Positions 21,653 through 31,020 of a DNA stretch of 64,000 nucleotides are shown piece after piece (positions within the stretch are counted from its first letter, which is position 1; every line of letters starts with the position of its first letter). The stretch comes from JAENVU01 sp963756815 (lineage in GTDB: Bacteria; Actinomycetota; Acidimicrobiia; IMCC26256; JAENVU01). The stretch covers positions 1-64,000 of the forward strand of contig CAVWPR010000004.1 of NCBI GenBank assembly GCA_963756815.1. Reading direction: 5' to 3'. The notes below the pieces were generated by a model. That model was not told the origin of the DNA and did no database searches. It saw only the letters and a list, made by a program, of their open reading frames with translations. A program made the translations under genes and the position numbers.

Positions 21653-22831
21653 ATGGACGCCGAGCAGATCCTCGCCCTCACCGACCGGCTGCTCGCCGAG
21701 CACGACCCCGCGGATCGGATCGACTTCCGCGGCGCCCAGTACGACCTGGGCCTCGCGTGGGTCCACTTCCCCGAGGGCTTCGGCGGGCTCGGCGCCGACG
21801 CGAAGCTCCAGCGCGTCGTCGAGGACCGCCTGCGCGATGCCGGCGTCAAGTACACCGAGATCGGCTGGAACGGCTTCGGCCTGTTCCTCGCCGCGCCCAC
21901 GATCGTCGCGCACGCGCAGCCGGAGACGAAGGCCCGCCTCCTCCGTCCGCTGTTCACCGGTGAGGAGATCTGGTGCCAGCTGTTCAGCGAGCCCGGCGCC
22001 GGGAGCGACCTCGCGTCGCTCGCGACCCGCGCCGTGCGCGACGGCGACGAGTGGGTGGTCAACGGTCAGAAGGTGTGGAACACGCTCGCGCACATGGCCG
22101 ACCGCGGGATGCTCGTCGCCCGCACCGACCCGGACGTGCCCAAGCACCGCGGGCTCACCTACTTCGCGCTCGACATGCACGCGCCCGGGGTCGAGGTGCG
22201 GCCGCTGCGGCAGATCACCGGCGAGGCGGAGTTCAACGAGGTCTACATGACCGACGTCCGCGTTCCCGACGCGGACCGGATCGGCGACGTCGGCGACGGC
22301 TGGCGGGTGTCGATGACGACGCTCATGAACGAGCGGGTCACGATCGGCGGCTCGGTCGCGGCGCGCGAGTCGGGACCGATCGGCGAGCTGATGAAGGTGT
22401 GGCGCGAGCTCCCCGACGACCGGCGCGACGCGGTGGCGCAGGACGCGGTGATGAAGCTCTGGATCGAGGCCGAGGTCCTGCGCCTCACCAACATCCGCGC
22501 CGGCCAGAACCGCAAGGCCGGGATCGCCGGCCCCGAGGGCTCGGTGAGCAAGCTGGCCTTCGCCGAGGTCAACAAGCGCATCTACTCGGAGGCGATCAAC
22601 CTGCTCGGTCCCGACGGTGTGCTCATCGACCACTACGACTTCGTCCGCCCCGAGTCGGCCAACCTGACCGGCGGCCTCGACATCCGCAAGATGTTCCTGC
22701 GGGCGCGGGCGAACTCGATCGAGGGCGGCACGTCGGAGATCCTGCGCAACATCCTCGGCGAGCGCATCCTCGGGCTCCCGGGCGAGCCCCGGACCGACAA
22801 GGCGCTGCCCTGGAAGGACGTCCCGCGCTGA
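21653..22831 (+). CDS. Acyl-CoA dehydrogenase, intact
   Basis: A complete 392-residue FAD-dependent acyl-CoA dehydrogenase in one frame, one of the few unbroken genes in the first 31 kb. Marks: FPEGFGGLGADAKLQ, WCQLFSEPGAGSDLASLA (ACAD signature), VVNGQKVWNTLAHMADRGML, FNEVYMTDVRVPDADRIG, and the C-terminal SIEGGTSEILRNILGERILG. The start ATG 21653 follows a 162-base region shared with the divergent DMFase-like gene. It has no acyl-CoA partner gene next to it. It resembles the dehydrogenase at 48080-49229 over the SEPGAGSDLASLATRA stretch, so both may be of the same FadE subgroup. Confidence 0.92.
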   Translation: MDAEQILALTDRLLAEHDPADRIDFRGAQYDLGLAWVHFPEGFGGLGADAKLQRVVEDRLRDAGVKYTEIGWNGFGLFLAAPTIVAHAQPETKARLLRPLFTGEEIWCQLFSEPGAGSDLASLATRAVRDGDEWVVNGQKVWNTLAHMADRGMLVARTDPDVPKHRGLTYFALDMHAPGVEVRPLRQITGEAEFNEVYMTDVRVPDADRIGDVGDGWRVSMTTLMNERVTIGGSVAARESGPIGELMKVWRELPDDRRDAVAQDAVMKLWIEAEVLRLTNIRAGQNRKAGIAGPEGSVSKLAFAEVNKRIYSEAINLLGPDGVLIDHYDFVRPESANLTGGLDIRKMFLRARANSIEGGTSEILRNILGERILGLPGEPRTDKALPWKDVPR

Positions 22832-22852
22832 ACCCCCGCCGGCGGGCCGGCG

Positions 22853-23863
22853 CTAGGGGTTCAGTGGGTGCGCGGCGTGCCATGCCGCGAGCGCACGGTC
22901 CCAGACCTTGCGGTCCCGCGTGACGCGGAAGCACTTCGGGAGCTTGTCGGGATAGCGACCCTTCCCGAGCCACACGACCACGTTGTTCGAGCACTGCACG
23001 CGGTACCCGGTGGGCACGCCGAGCGTCTGGTGGTTCGGCTTCTGGTCGACGCGGAACACGTTGTCCTCCACGACGAGCTTCGGCGACCGTCCGCTGTCGT
23101 CCCACTTGAAGAACCCGCCGTTGCCCGGCGCCCGACCCTTGTAGACGGTGGGCATCGGCTCGAGTCGCACGACGTTGCCGCGGATCGTCTCCGTGTTCGA
23201 CCGGCCCTCGACCGAGTCGCCCTTGGTCGGTCGTGCCGAGAACGCGACGTAGCAGCCGTCGAGGAGGCTGTCCTCCACCACGCCGCGTGTAGAGCTCGTC
23301 GTTCTGGACGCAGTCGTCGTGGATGAACGACAAGTGCGCTCCGGTGATCGTGAACCCATCCGCGCCGGCGCGAACCCCGATCCCGTCTCCGATGTTGTGC
23401 ACGCGCACGCCGCTGATCGTGAAGTCGCCGTTCGTGAACGCCAGGCCGGTCGTGTGGTGGAAGGTGGACCACGGTGTCGACTGCGCGTACGTGCCGACGA
23501 TGGCACCTCCGAGCCAGCACCCACCCGCGCCGCCGCCGAAGGACACCGGATAGGTGGCGGTCTGGAGCCAGAGCGCGCCGAGGGCGTCGACCGCCGTGTC
23601 GGCCGGGATGTCGTCGTGTAACGCTCGGTCTGGAACCCGCGGACCGTGGCGTCGACGCGGCGGTCGCTCAGGCAGCGCACCGCCTGCTCCAGCGAGCTCG
23701 TGGCCGCAGGCGGCGCCCGGTCCGCCCGTGACGCACGCGTCGCGCCGGCGACCCGGCGACCCGCCACTCCGGTCGCGGCGAGCGCCACGACGAGACCGAC
23801 GGCGCCGACGCGGAGCCGCACCGCCGTCGTCGATCGTCGGTCGCGCACCCGTCTCCTCCGCAT
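22853..23863 (-). CDS. Secreted right-handed beta-helix repeat protein (frame jumps)
   Basis: About 337 residues. A basic start and a hydrophobic stretch, RVGAVGLVVALAATGVAG, form a signal peptide or anchor at residues 18-36. The body reads as parallel beta-helix rungs: NGDFTISGVRVHNIGDGIGV, GADGFTITGAHLSFIHDDC, VVEDSLLDGCYVAFSARP, NTETIRGNVVRLEP, and PKLVVEDNVFRVDQKPN. Such folds occur in pectate-lyase-like and other carbohydrate-active or adhesive proteins; no catalytic set was identified. Frame changes near 23620, 23480 and 23290. It ends 22 bases from the convergent dehydrogenase. Confidence 0.68.
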   Translation of the reverse strand: MRRRRVRDRRSTTAVRLRVGAVGLVVALAATGVAGRRVAGATRASRADRAPPAATSSLEQAVRCLSDRRVDATVRGFQTERYTTTSRPTRRSTPSARSGSRPPPIRCPSAAARVGAGSEVPSSARTRSRHRGPPSTTRPAWRSRTATSRSAACACTTSETGSGFAPARMGSRSPERTCRSSTTTASRTTSSTRGVVEDSLLDGCYVAFSARPTKGDSVEGRSNTETIRGNVVRLEPMPTVYKGRAPGNGGFFKWDDSGRSPKLVVEDNVFRVDQKPNHQTLGVPTGYRVQCSNNVVVWLGKGRYPDKLPKCFRVTRDRKVWDRALAAWHAAHPLNP

Positions 23864-23936
23864 CGCGAAGGCGACATTCTCGCGGACGGGCGGCCCGGCC
23901 CCGGACGCGGGACCGATACGCGCGATCGCTCATGAC

Positions 23937-24011
23937 TGGAGGTGGCGGTGGGAATTGAACCCACGTCCAGGGTTTTGCAGACCCTTGCCTGAACCACTCG
24001 GCTACGCCACC
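23937..24011 (-). tRNA. tRNA-Cys (anticodon GCA)
   Basis: A 72-base cloverleaf plus encoded CCA. Acceptor GGTGGCG pairs with CGCCACC, D-stem GCC/GGC, anticodon stem AGGGT/ACCCT around the loop CTGCAAA (anticodon GCA), T-stem GTGGG/CCCAC around TTCAATT, discriminator U73, which is a cysteine identity element. All stems pair without mismatch. It is not a tRNA-Sec (no long extra arm, no UCA anticodon). Confidence 0.95.
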
Positions 24012-24065
24012 GGGACCGCCGAGGTTATCCCGCCCGGCTCGCAGCACCGGCCTAGTCTCCGCGCC

Positions 24066-24496
24066 GTGGGGGCCACACGAGTTCGGCGGGTCGCGTCGCG
24101 GCCGCGTGCCTGGTCGTCCGGCGCGCCGATCGCGACACCGAACGCCATCGTGCGCGCACCGCGCGGCGGTTGGTACGTCCGAGCGTCTTCAACGGCGTGA
24201 TCGCCGAGTACTCCGGGTCGGGCCGCTACCGCCGCACGATCCTCCAGCCGCCCGCGGGCGAGGTGCTCGGGGCCACGACCTACTCCACCGGCACCCCGCT
24301 CGGCATCGGCGTCGATCGCCGCGGCGACCTCTTCGACGCAGACATCGGGATCGTCGTCAGCCCCGACGGCGTCGGTCCGGGCAACGACAACGGCACCGTC
24401 CGTCGCATCCGCTTCGTCGATGGCACGCCCCAGCCGCCCGAGACGATGGCGAGCGGACTCGCGTTCCCCGACGGCATCGGTGTCCTCGAACGCTGA
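24066..24496 (+). CDS. Short SMP-30/NHL-like beta-propeller fragment (one frame jump)
   Basis: A protein of about 143 residues resembling the C-terminal blades of an SMP-30/NHL-type propeller: PNAIVRAPRGGWYV, FNGVIAEYSGSGRYRRTILQ, PLGIGVDRRGDLFDADIGIV, GLAFPDGIGVL. It is too short for a whole propeller, so it may be a truncated remnant next to the tRNA gene, or its upstream part may be lost to indels. The start at GTG 24066 is a guess; a frame change lies near 24180. It is 55 bases from the tRNA-Cys 5' end on the opposite strand. Confidence 0.4.
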
Positions 24497-24526
24497 TCGG
24501 CCGGGCCGAGCCCCTAGGATCCGCCG

Positions 24527-24640
24527 ATGGCCAAGCCGAAGAAGAAGGGCGACAGCAGCACGCCCGCAGGTTCACCCGAAGGTCCTCCCGGCAAGAAGCA
24601 GCGGTCGCGGGCGCGTCGAAACAGCGGGAAGCGCAAGTAG
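24527..24640 (+). CDS. 37-residue basic small protein
   Basis: ATG 24527 to TAG 24638-24640 gives a 37-residue, Lys/Arg-rich protein beginning MAKPKKKGDSSTPAG and ending ARRNSGKRK. It is mostly disordered in look, with a Gly/Ser/Pro middle and basic clusters at both ends, like short nucleic-acid or ribosome-associated proteins of actinobacteria. The preceding CCTAGGATCCGCCG includes an AGGA that could act as a ribosome site. Not recognised as a named family. Confidence 0.45.
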   Translation: MAKPKKKGDSSTPAGSPEGPPGKKQRSRARRNSGKRK

Positions 24641-24715
24641 CCGCGGAGCGCGTCGACCAGGACCGCCGGGTCGGCAGAACGGGATTCCGTCGGCACCGGT
24701 AGAGTCTCCGCCCCT

Positions 24716-26153
24716 ATGGGTGGACATGCGTACCTGCACGGCGTCGGCGCGGCCACGCCCGACTGGCGCGTCCCTGCGGCCGAGATCGGCGCCGCCTGGG
24801 GCCGGAGGGGTGGCCGCAGCACGGTGGCCGTCTGCGCCCCCGACGAGGACTGTCTGACGCTCGCGGCCGCCGCCGCAATCGACGCGCTCGACGCCGCCGG
24901 GCTCGCGGCCGCCGGACATCGACGGTCTCTGGTGGGGTTGCACCCGGCCGCCGTTCGCCGAGGGCCCGAGCCACGCGGTGCTCGCCGCCGCGCTGTCGCT
25001 CAGCCCCCGGGCGGCCGGCGCGCTCACGAGCGGCTCACCGCACGCGGGCATGGAGGCGCTGCTCGGCGCGGCCGACGCGGTGGTCGCGGGCTCGGTCCGC
25101 ACCGCGCTGGTCGTGGTCTCCGACGGCCTCCGGCCCGGGCTCGGCACCGCGTTCGAGGCCCGCACCGGTGCCGGCGCGGCGGCCGTGGTGCTCTCGGCCG
25201 AAGCGGGGCCGGCGGCGCTCACCGTCCGGGTCACCCGCTCGCAGCCGCTCCTCGACCGCTACCGCGGCGACGGCGAGACCGACACCCGCGACCTCTACGA
25301 CGCCCGGCTGTTCCGCGAGGAGATGTTCCTCCCGCCGGTGCTCGAGGTCTCCGAGCACCTGGCCGCGCTCGACCCGCGCGCGTGGTCGCTCCCCGATCCC
25401 GACGGTCGGTTGGGGCGCACGGTCGCGCAGCAGGTGGGTGCCGCCGAGGTGCCGTCGGCCGACGTCTACGCCGCGATCGGCGACACCGCGGCGGCGGCAC
25501 CGATCCTCGGAGCGCTCGCCGCACTGGACGCCGCGGGCGCGGTCGCCGTCGTCGGCACCGGCGGCGGACGCACCACCGGTGTGGTGCTCGCGGTCGACAC
25601 CCCGGTGCCCGGCGCGCACGCGGCGGCGCGACGCATCGCGGAGGACGGTCACGCCGCCTCGTACGCGTCGCTGCTCCGCGGCGCGCGGCCAGCTCGTCCC
25701 GAGCGGCGAGACGATCCCCATGGGCGTGCCGCCCGAGAGCGCGCTGTTCGCACGCGGGGCCCAGGAGATGGTCCAGCTCCTCGGCGGCCGATGCGCCGAC
25801 TGCGGCACGATCAACACGCCCCCGTCGATCCACCCCACCTGCATCGCGTGCGGTGGCTCGAAGCTCGAGCCCGTCGCGCTCGCCCGTCACGGCGTGGTCC
25901 ACACCTTCGTCGTGAACCAGACGATGCCCGCCCCGTTCGTCGCGCCGCTGCCGATCGCCGTCGTCGACCTCGACGACGGCGCGCGCGTGATGCTGCAGGT
26001 CGTCGGCGACGGCACCGGACTCGAGATCGGCTCCGAGGTCGACCTCGTGCTGCGGCGCTACGCCCACGAGCGGGGCGTCCCGGTCTACGGGTACAAGTCG
26101 AAACTGCGCAGTCGAGCGCCCAGCCCGGCGCGTCGGCCGGAGGAGATGCCTGA
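24716..26153 (+). CDS. KASIII/HMGS-like domain fused to zinc-ribbon DUF35 OB-fold (frame jumps)
   Basis: About 478 residues: an N-terminal thiolase-fold domain (HGVGAATPDWRVPAAEI, LLGAADAVVAGSVRTALVVV), then a DUF35 module with a rubredoxin-like zinc ribbon, GGRCADCG...CIACGG, and the OB-fold strand VVHTFVVNQTMPAPF. The nucleophile loop of the thiolase-fold domain reads LTSGSPHAGMEALLG (about residue 110), without the cysteine found in true HMG-CoA synthases (CYAGT). Frame changes near 24915, 25685 and 26105. Its TGA (26151-26153) overlaps the ATG of the thiolase gene. A paralogue of the fusion at 12406-13822, which lacks the zinc ribbon. Confidence 0.8.
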
Positions 26154-27330
26154 TGGCGTGGAACAAGGTCGCGGTCGTCGGGGCCGGACTCATCAAGATG
26201 GGCGAGCTCTTCGAGCAGTCGTACGAGGACATGGCCGCCGGCGCGTTCAACGCCGCCGTCGCCGTCGGTCGACAAGGGCTTCGACCCGAAGGCCGTCGAG
26301 GCGGCGTTCGTCGCCACCCAGCGCGGAACCCTCTGGGGCCAGGAGGGCATCGGCGGCAACACCGTGCCCACCGCCATCGGTCTCGCCGGCATCCCGTGCA
26401 CCCGCATCGAGAACGCGTGCCCGAGCGGGCTCGGACGCGTTCCGCGTGGGCGCGATGGCCGTCGCGTCCGGCGTGCACGACCTCGTCCTCGTCATCGGCG
26501 TCGAGAAGATGCGCGACAAGTCGACCGAGGAGGGCCTGCTCTCGCGCGCCGCCGCCGGCCACCCCATCTACACGCGCGGCGAGACCGCGCCGGTGCTCTT
26601 CGCCCCGTTCGCCACCCGCCACATGCACGAGTTCGGCACGACGCGCGAGATGCTCGCGTCGGTCGCGGTGAAGAACCACCACAACGGCGCGCTGGACCCG
26701 TACGCGCACTTCCAGGAGGAGATCACCATCGAGCAGGCGCTCGCGGCACCGGCCGTGTGCTCGCCGCTCCACCTGTTCGACTGCTGCCCGCAGACCGACG
26801 GCGCCGCCGCCGTGCTGCTCGCGCCGGCCGAGCGCGCCCACGAGTTCACCGACCGTCCGGTCTTCGTCGCCGGGTTCGGGGTCGCCACCGACCATCCGTA
26901 CCTGCACGAGAAGTCGAGCTTCGTCGGCCTGCAGGCCACCGTCGACGCGTCGCAGCGCGCGTACGCGATGGCCGGCGTCGGACCGTCCGACATCGACATG
27001 GCCGAGGTCCACGACTGCTTCACGATCACCGAGATCCTCGACATCGAGGACCTCGGATTCGTCGAGAAGGGCAAGGGCGGCGTGGCGTCGCTCGACGGCG
27101 AGACCGCGCTCACCGGGCGCATCCCGGTGAACACGTCGGGCGGCCTGCTGGCCAAGGGCCACCCGATCGGCGCCACCGGCATCGCCCAGATCACCGAGTG
27201 CTGGTGGCAGCTCCGCGAGGACGCCGGCGAGCGGCAGGTGGCGCTGCGGAACGGCTTCGCGCTCCAGCACAACGTCGGCGGGCGCGGCTCGGGGGTCAGC
27301 GTCGTGAACATCCTCACGCGGAACGCGTGA
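26153..27330 (+). CDS. SCPx-like thiolase / acetyl-CoA acetyltransferase (two frame jumps)
   Basis: About 392 residues. Nucleophile Cys in RIENACPSGSDAFRVGAMAV, KNHHNGALDPYAHF, AEVHDCFTITEILDIEDLG and GHPIGATGIAQITECWW, with a C-terminal QHNVGGRGSGVSVVNIL that again lacks the second thiolase Cys. Starts MAWNKVAVVGAG by TGATG overlap with the preceding DUF35 fusion, so it forms the second fusion/thiolase pair in the window. Frame changes near 26268 and 26435. Followed by an enoyl-CoA hydratase 13 bases on, behind a GGAGAGG ribosome site. Confidence 0.87.
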
Positions 27331-27343
27331 GCGGAGAGGACGC

Positions 27344-28151
27344 GTGGAGCACCTGCACGTCGAGACCGGCGACGACGGCGTCTGCCGCATCACGCTCGAC
27401 CGGCCCGAGGCGAAGCACGCGCTGACGGTGGACATGCGCGACGGCATCGTCGACGCGCTCCGTGCCGGCCGCGCCGACCCGGCGGTGCGCGCGTTCCTGC
27501 TGCGCGCCACCGGCGACGCGTTCTGTGCGGGCATGGACCTCGGCGCCTCCACCGTCGCGCAGGCCGGGAAGCCCGGCTTCGACCCGCGCACGACCGCCGA
27601 GGCGCTGCGCGTCGGCGTGCAGACCTTCATCCGTGAGCTCTGGGAGATGGACAAGCCCACGGTCGCCGCGGTGCACGGCGCCGCCGTCGGTCCCGGCGCG
27701 CACCTCGCGCTCGCGTGCGACTTCGTGGTCACCGGACCGGCGACGAAGTTCCTCTGGTCGTTCCACAAGTGGGGGCTCGTCGTCGACGCCGGCGGCGCGT
27801 ACCTGCTCCCCCGTCTCGTCGGGCTGCCCCGCGCCAAGGCGATGATCCTGCTCGGCGAGGGCTGCTCGGGCGCCGAGGCCGTCGACCTCGGGCTCGCGTA
27901 CCGCTGCGCCGACGACACCGAGCGGCGTCGCCACCGACGGCCGAGGCGCTCGCCGACGCGCCTCGCCGCCGGGCCGACCCGCGCGCTACGGGCTGTCGAA
28001 GAGGCTGCTCAACGCGAGCTTCGAGACCGACCTCGCCACGTCGCTCGAGCTCGAGGGCGCGTACCAGTCACTCGCCACCGCGTCGGCCGACCTCGTCGAG
28101 GGCATGGTCGCGTTCCGGGAGAAGCGTCCGGCGCGGTTCGAGGGACGCTGA
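27344..28151 (+). CDS. Enoyl-CoA hydratase/isomerase family protein (frame jumps near the end)
   Basis: A crotonase of about 268 residues. RITLDRPEAKHALTVDMRD opens it, the oxyanion-hole segments are FCAGMDLG and HGAAVGPGAHLALACD, and KWGLVVDAGGAYLLPRLVG follows. Frame changes lie near 27920 and 27990; the remaining C-terminus reads YGLSKRLLNASFETDLATSL and ends at 28149-28151. GTG 27344 is the start, with GGAGAGG upstream. Third gene of the fusion-thiolase-hydratase operon. Confidence 0.85.
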
Positions 28152-28155
28152 CCCC

Positions 28156-30936
28156 GTGCGATCGCGGCGACGCCGTCCCGGCCGCGATCGCGGTCGTGCT
28201 CGCCACCGCCGGGCTTCGTCGGGGCTCGGCGCGCGCGACGGCGGCCTCGACGCCCGCCACCCCGGCCGTCGTCCCCGCACCTCGACCTCGCCCGGCCCCG
28301 CATCCTCGCCGCGGGGACCACACCGTCGACGCTGCAGGCCCGCCTCGCCCGCGACCCGTACGCGCGGATCTTCCGCCAGCTCCACGACCGCGCCCACCAG
28401 GCCGACGGCATCCCGCTCGACGACCACACGATCGGCTCGGAACGCACGAAGGCGAAGGCCACCAAGGACCTCGCGTTCGAATACGCGATCGACCGCACCG
28501 TGGCCGCCGACGGCACCATCGTCCCGTTCGCCGACGCCGGCCGCCCGCGCCGCGGTCGGCGACCTCGTACGCGACCACCTGCTCGGCATGTACACGCGCA
28601 GCCGCCTCGCGGTGCCGGCGCCGCTCGGCGGCACCGACCGGGACATCAACACCTCCGAGGAGCTGCTCCAGTACGCGACCGCCTACGACACCCTCCTCGG
28701 TGCCGGCTACGCCTTCGGCGCCGCCGAGCCCCGGATCCGCACCAACCTCACGGACCTCGCGTCCGAGCTCTACCTGGACTACCGCGACCCGTCGGCCGCT
28801 CACTACTTCACCGCCGTGCTGCCGAACAACCACCGGTCGAAGTCGGCCGCCGCGCTCGGCGTCGCCGCGCTCGCACTGCTCGACGGGATACCGGCCCAGG
28901 GCGCCGCGCCCGCGGACGACCGCTCGCCGCGCGCCTGGTTGACCTTCGCGCTCGATCAGGTCGACCTCGTGCAGCGGTGGACGTTCGTCGCACCCGGCGG
29001 GGGCTACGGCGAGGGGCCGTACTACCAGCGCTACGCGAGCCAGAACCTCATCCCGTTCCTGCGGGCGTGGGATCACGCCCGCGGCAACCGCAGCTGGGAC
29101 GTCGGCGGTCGCGAGATCGCCGACCTGTGGCGGGCGCCCGTGTACCGCGCCACCCAGCGATGGATGCTCGACCTCACGCTGCCCGAACGGCGGGCTCGCG
29201 CCGATCGACGACGGCAACGTCGGCTTCTCGTACTACTTCGGCGTCGCCGCCACCGATCCCGACGTCGCGGCCGCGTTCGCGTGGCGGTGGGCGAACGCGC
29301 CGACGCCCTACGACACCGACGGGAGCATCGATCTCGCGGCCGACGCGATCGCGAGCTACGACGACTCGGTGACGCCCGTCACCGCCCACCGGCTCACCCA
29401 CCCGCCTCGACGACGAGTCCGGGCACCGCGGTGTTCCGCAGTGGCTGGGACCGCGACGCCGTCGAGGCCGTCGCCGTCGGCGAGCACGGTGCCGCGATGG
29501 AGCTCGGACGCGACCGCGACGGCCTCGGGCAGACCGCCGGCGCGGCCCATGAGCATCCCGACACCGCGAGCTACCTCCTCCACGCGTACGGGCAGCGACT
29601 GCTGCTCGATCCGGGCTACCTGACGTTCGAGGACCGCGCGCTCGTCAACAAGGCCAGCGACCACAACATCGTGCTGGTGAACGGGAAGGGACCCGCCGAC
29701 CCGTTCATCGCGTCGATCCTCTGGAACGCGAACCGCGCCGGTCCGCCGCCCGGCATCGACGGCGAGGCCACGATGACCGGGCTCGTCGACACCGCCGCAT
29801 GGGACCGGACCCGGGTGGACACCGACTACGCCGGCGCGCACCTGACCCGCCGGTTCGAGTTCGTCGACGACCGCTACCTCCTGACCTTCGACTCGGTGTC
29901 GGCACCGGCGGGCACGCGCCTCACGTGGGTGACGCACGGCAACGGCGGCGGTACCTCGGGGGGCACGTACGCGAGCGGGACGGTCGGCGGTCGGTGGGAG
30001 ATCGGCGGCGCCCGCGTCGACACGGGGCTCGCCACCAGCGCCGGCGCCCCCACGCTCGCCACGCGCGTGGCCAACCACGAGGGTCCGGGCCGGACCCCGC
30101 TCACCCACACCGCGCTGGACGCGTCGGTGACTGCGACCACGGCCGCCACCCGTTCGATCGGCATCGCGTACCCCACCCACGCGGGTGACGTCCCGCCCAC
30201 GATCACCGCCCTGCCCGACCCGGGTGACGGTCGCGTCGCGACTGCAGGTCGTCGATCCCGCCGGCGACCGCCGCGTGCTCGCCACCCAGTTCGCCGACGG
30301 GCGCATCACCGTGCGCGACCGCCACCTGAACGGTTCGGCGCGGGTGCTCGCCGCCGACGTGACCCGGAACCTCGCCGCCGCGTCGGGGATCTCGGCGAGC
30401 CGTGCCACCCGAGGCGAGCTCGGGATCCGCACGAACGCCGACGCGGTCGACCTCGACGCGCCGGCCACCACCGTCACCCTCGGCGGACTGCCGTTCCGGG
30501 CCGCCCGCGCCGACGGTGCCTGCGACCTCGTCACCCACGGTCGCACCACCCGCGTCCGGACCGGGCCCGACGGCGCGGTGACGCTGCGGCCCGGCGCCGG
30601 CAACTCCGCGCCCGCCGCGGATCCGGGACGTTCGGTCGAGAACGCACCCATCGGCTGGCTGCAGCTCGACGGACGCGGCGAGCTGCGACCGTGACCGCGA
30701 CCCGCTCACCGCGCACTGGCAGGTGGTGACCGCGCCGGCGGGCAGCGCGTGGGCGCTCGCCGGGGCGGACACGTTCCGACCGTGGCTCGTCGTGGACCGG
30801 CCCGGCCCCTACCGCGTGCGCCTCGTGGTCACCGACCGCCACGGCGCGTCCAGCCGGGCCGCGGACGTGACGCGTGTACGGCGGACCGAGATGCGTGGGC
30901 GACCGGCTCATGTGGTCCGACCCGCGCTGCCCCTGA
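28156..30936 (+). CDS. Secreted heparinase II/III-like protein with PKD-like tail (frame jumps)
   Basis: About 925 residues. A hydrophobic start (AIAVVLATAGLRR...ATAAS, in shifted frame) looks like a signal peptide. An alpha-barrel-type N-terminal region follows (YATAYDTLLGAGYAFG, FVAPGGGYGEGPYYQRYASQ), then the beta-sandwich lyase domain with AHEHPDTASYLLHAYGQRLL and DPGYLTF, matching heparinase II/III family proteins. The C-terminal part HWQVVTAPAGSAWALAGADT ... GPYRVRLVVTD resembles a PKD fold. Likely an extracellular polysaccharide lyase; Tyr/His catalysis is inferred. Start GTG 28156 is uncertain. Frame changes near 28180, 28300, 28540, 29195, 29410, 30235 and 30690. Only 4 bases separate it from the hydratase stop, but function suggests independent expression. 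Confidence 0.72.
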
Positions 30937-30981
30937 GCCCGTCCGACCGAACTGTCGCGGCGGTGTCGACCGCTCCTAATG

Positions 30982-30999
30982 TCTGACGCTCACGTCATA
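30982..30999. promoter_or_regulatory. Putative TetR-type operator, site 3 of 4
   Basis: TCTGAC-GCTCA-CGTCATA (core TGAC-N6-GTCA) ends 21 bases before the ATG of the SDR gene at 31021 and just upstream of its GGGAGAGGA ribosome site. It therefore probably overlaps the transcription start. Confidence 0.55.
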
Positions 31000-31020
31000 C
31001 TTCGCTGGGAGAGGACGAGC

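Noticed and set aside
23937..24011. tRNA considered as tRNA-Sec
   Set aside because: Anticodon is GCA, the variable arm is short, and the acceptor stem is 7 bp.
30685..30700. In-frame TGA in the heparinase-like gene, considered as a third Sec codon
   Set aside because: The sequence after it matches the PKD-like fold only in a different frame, so this is an indel and not a read-through.
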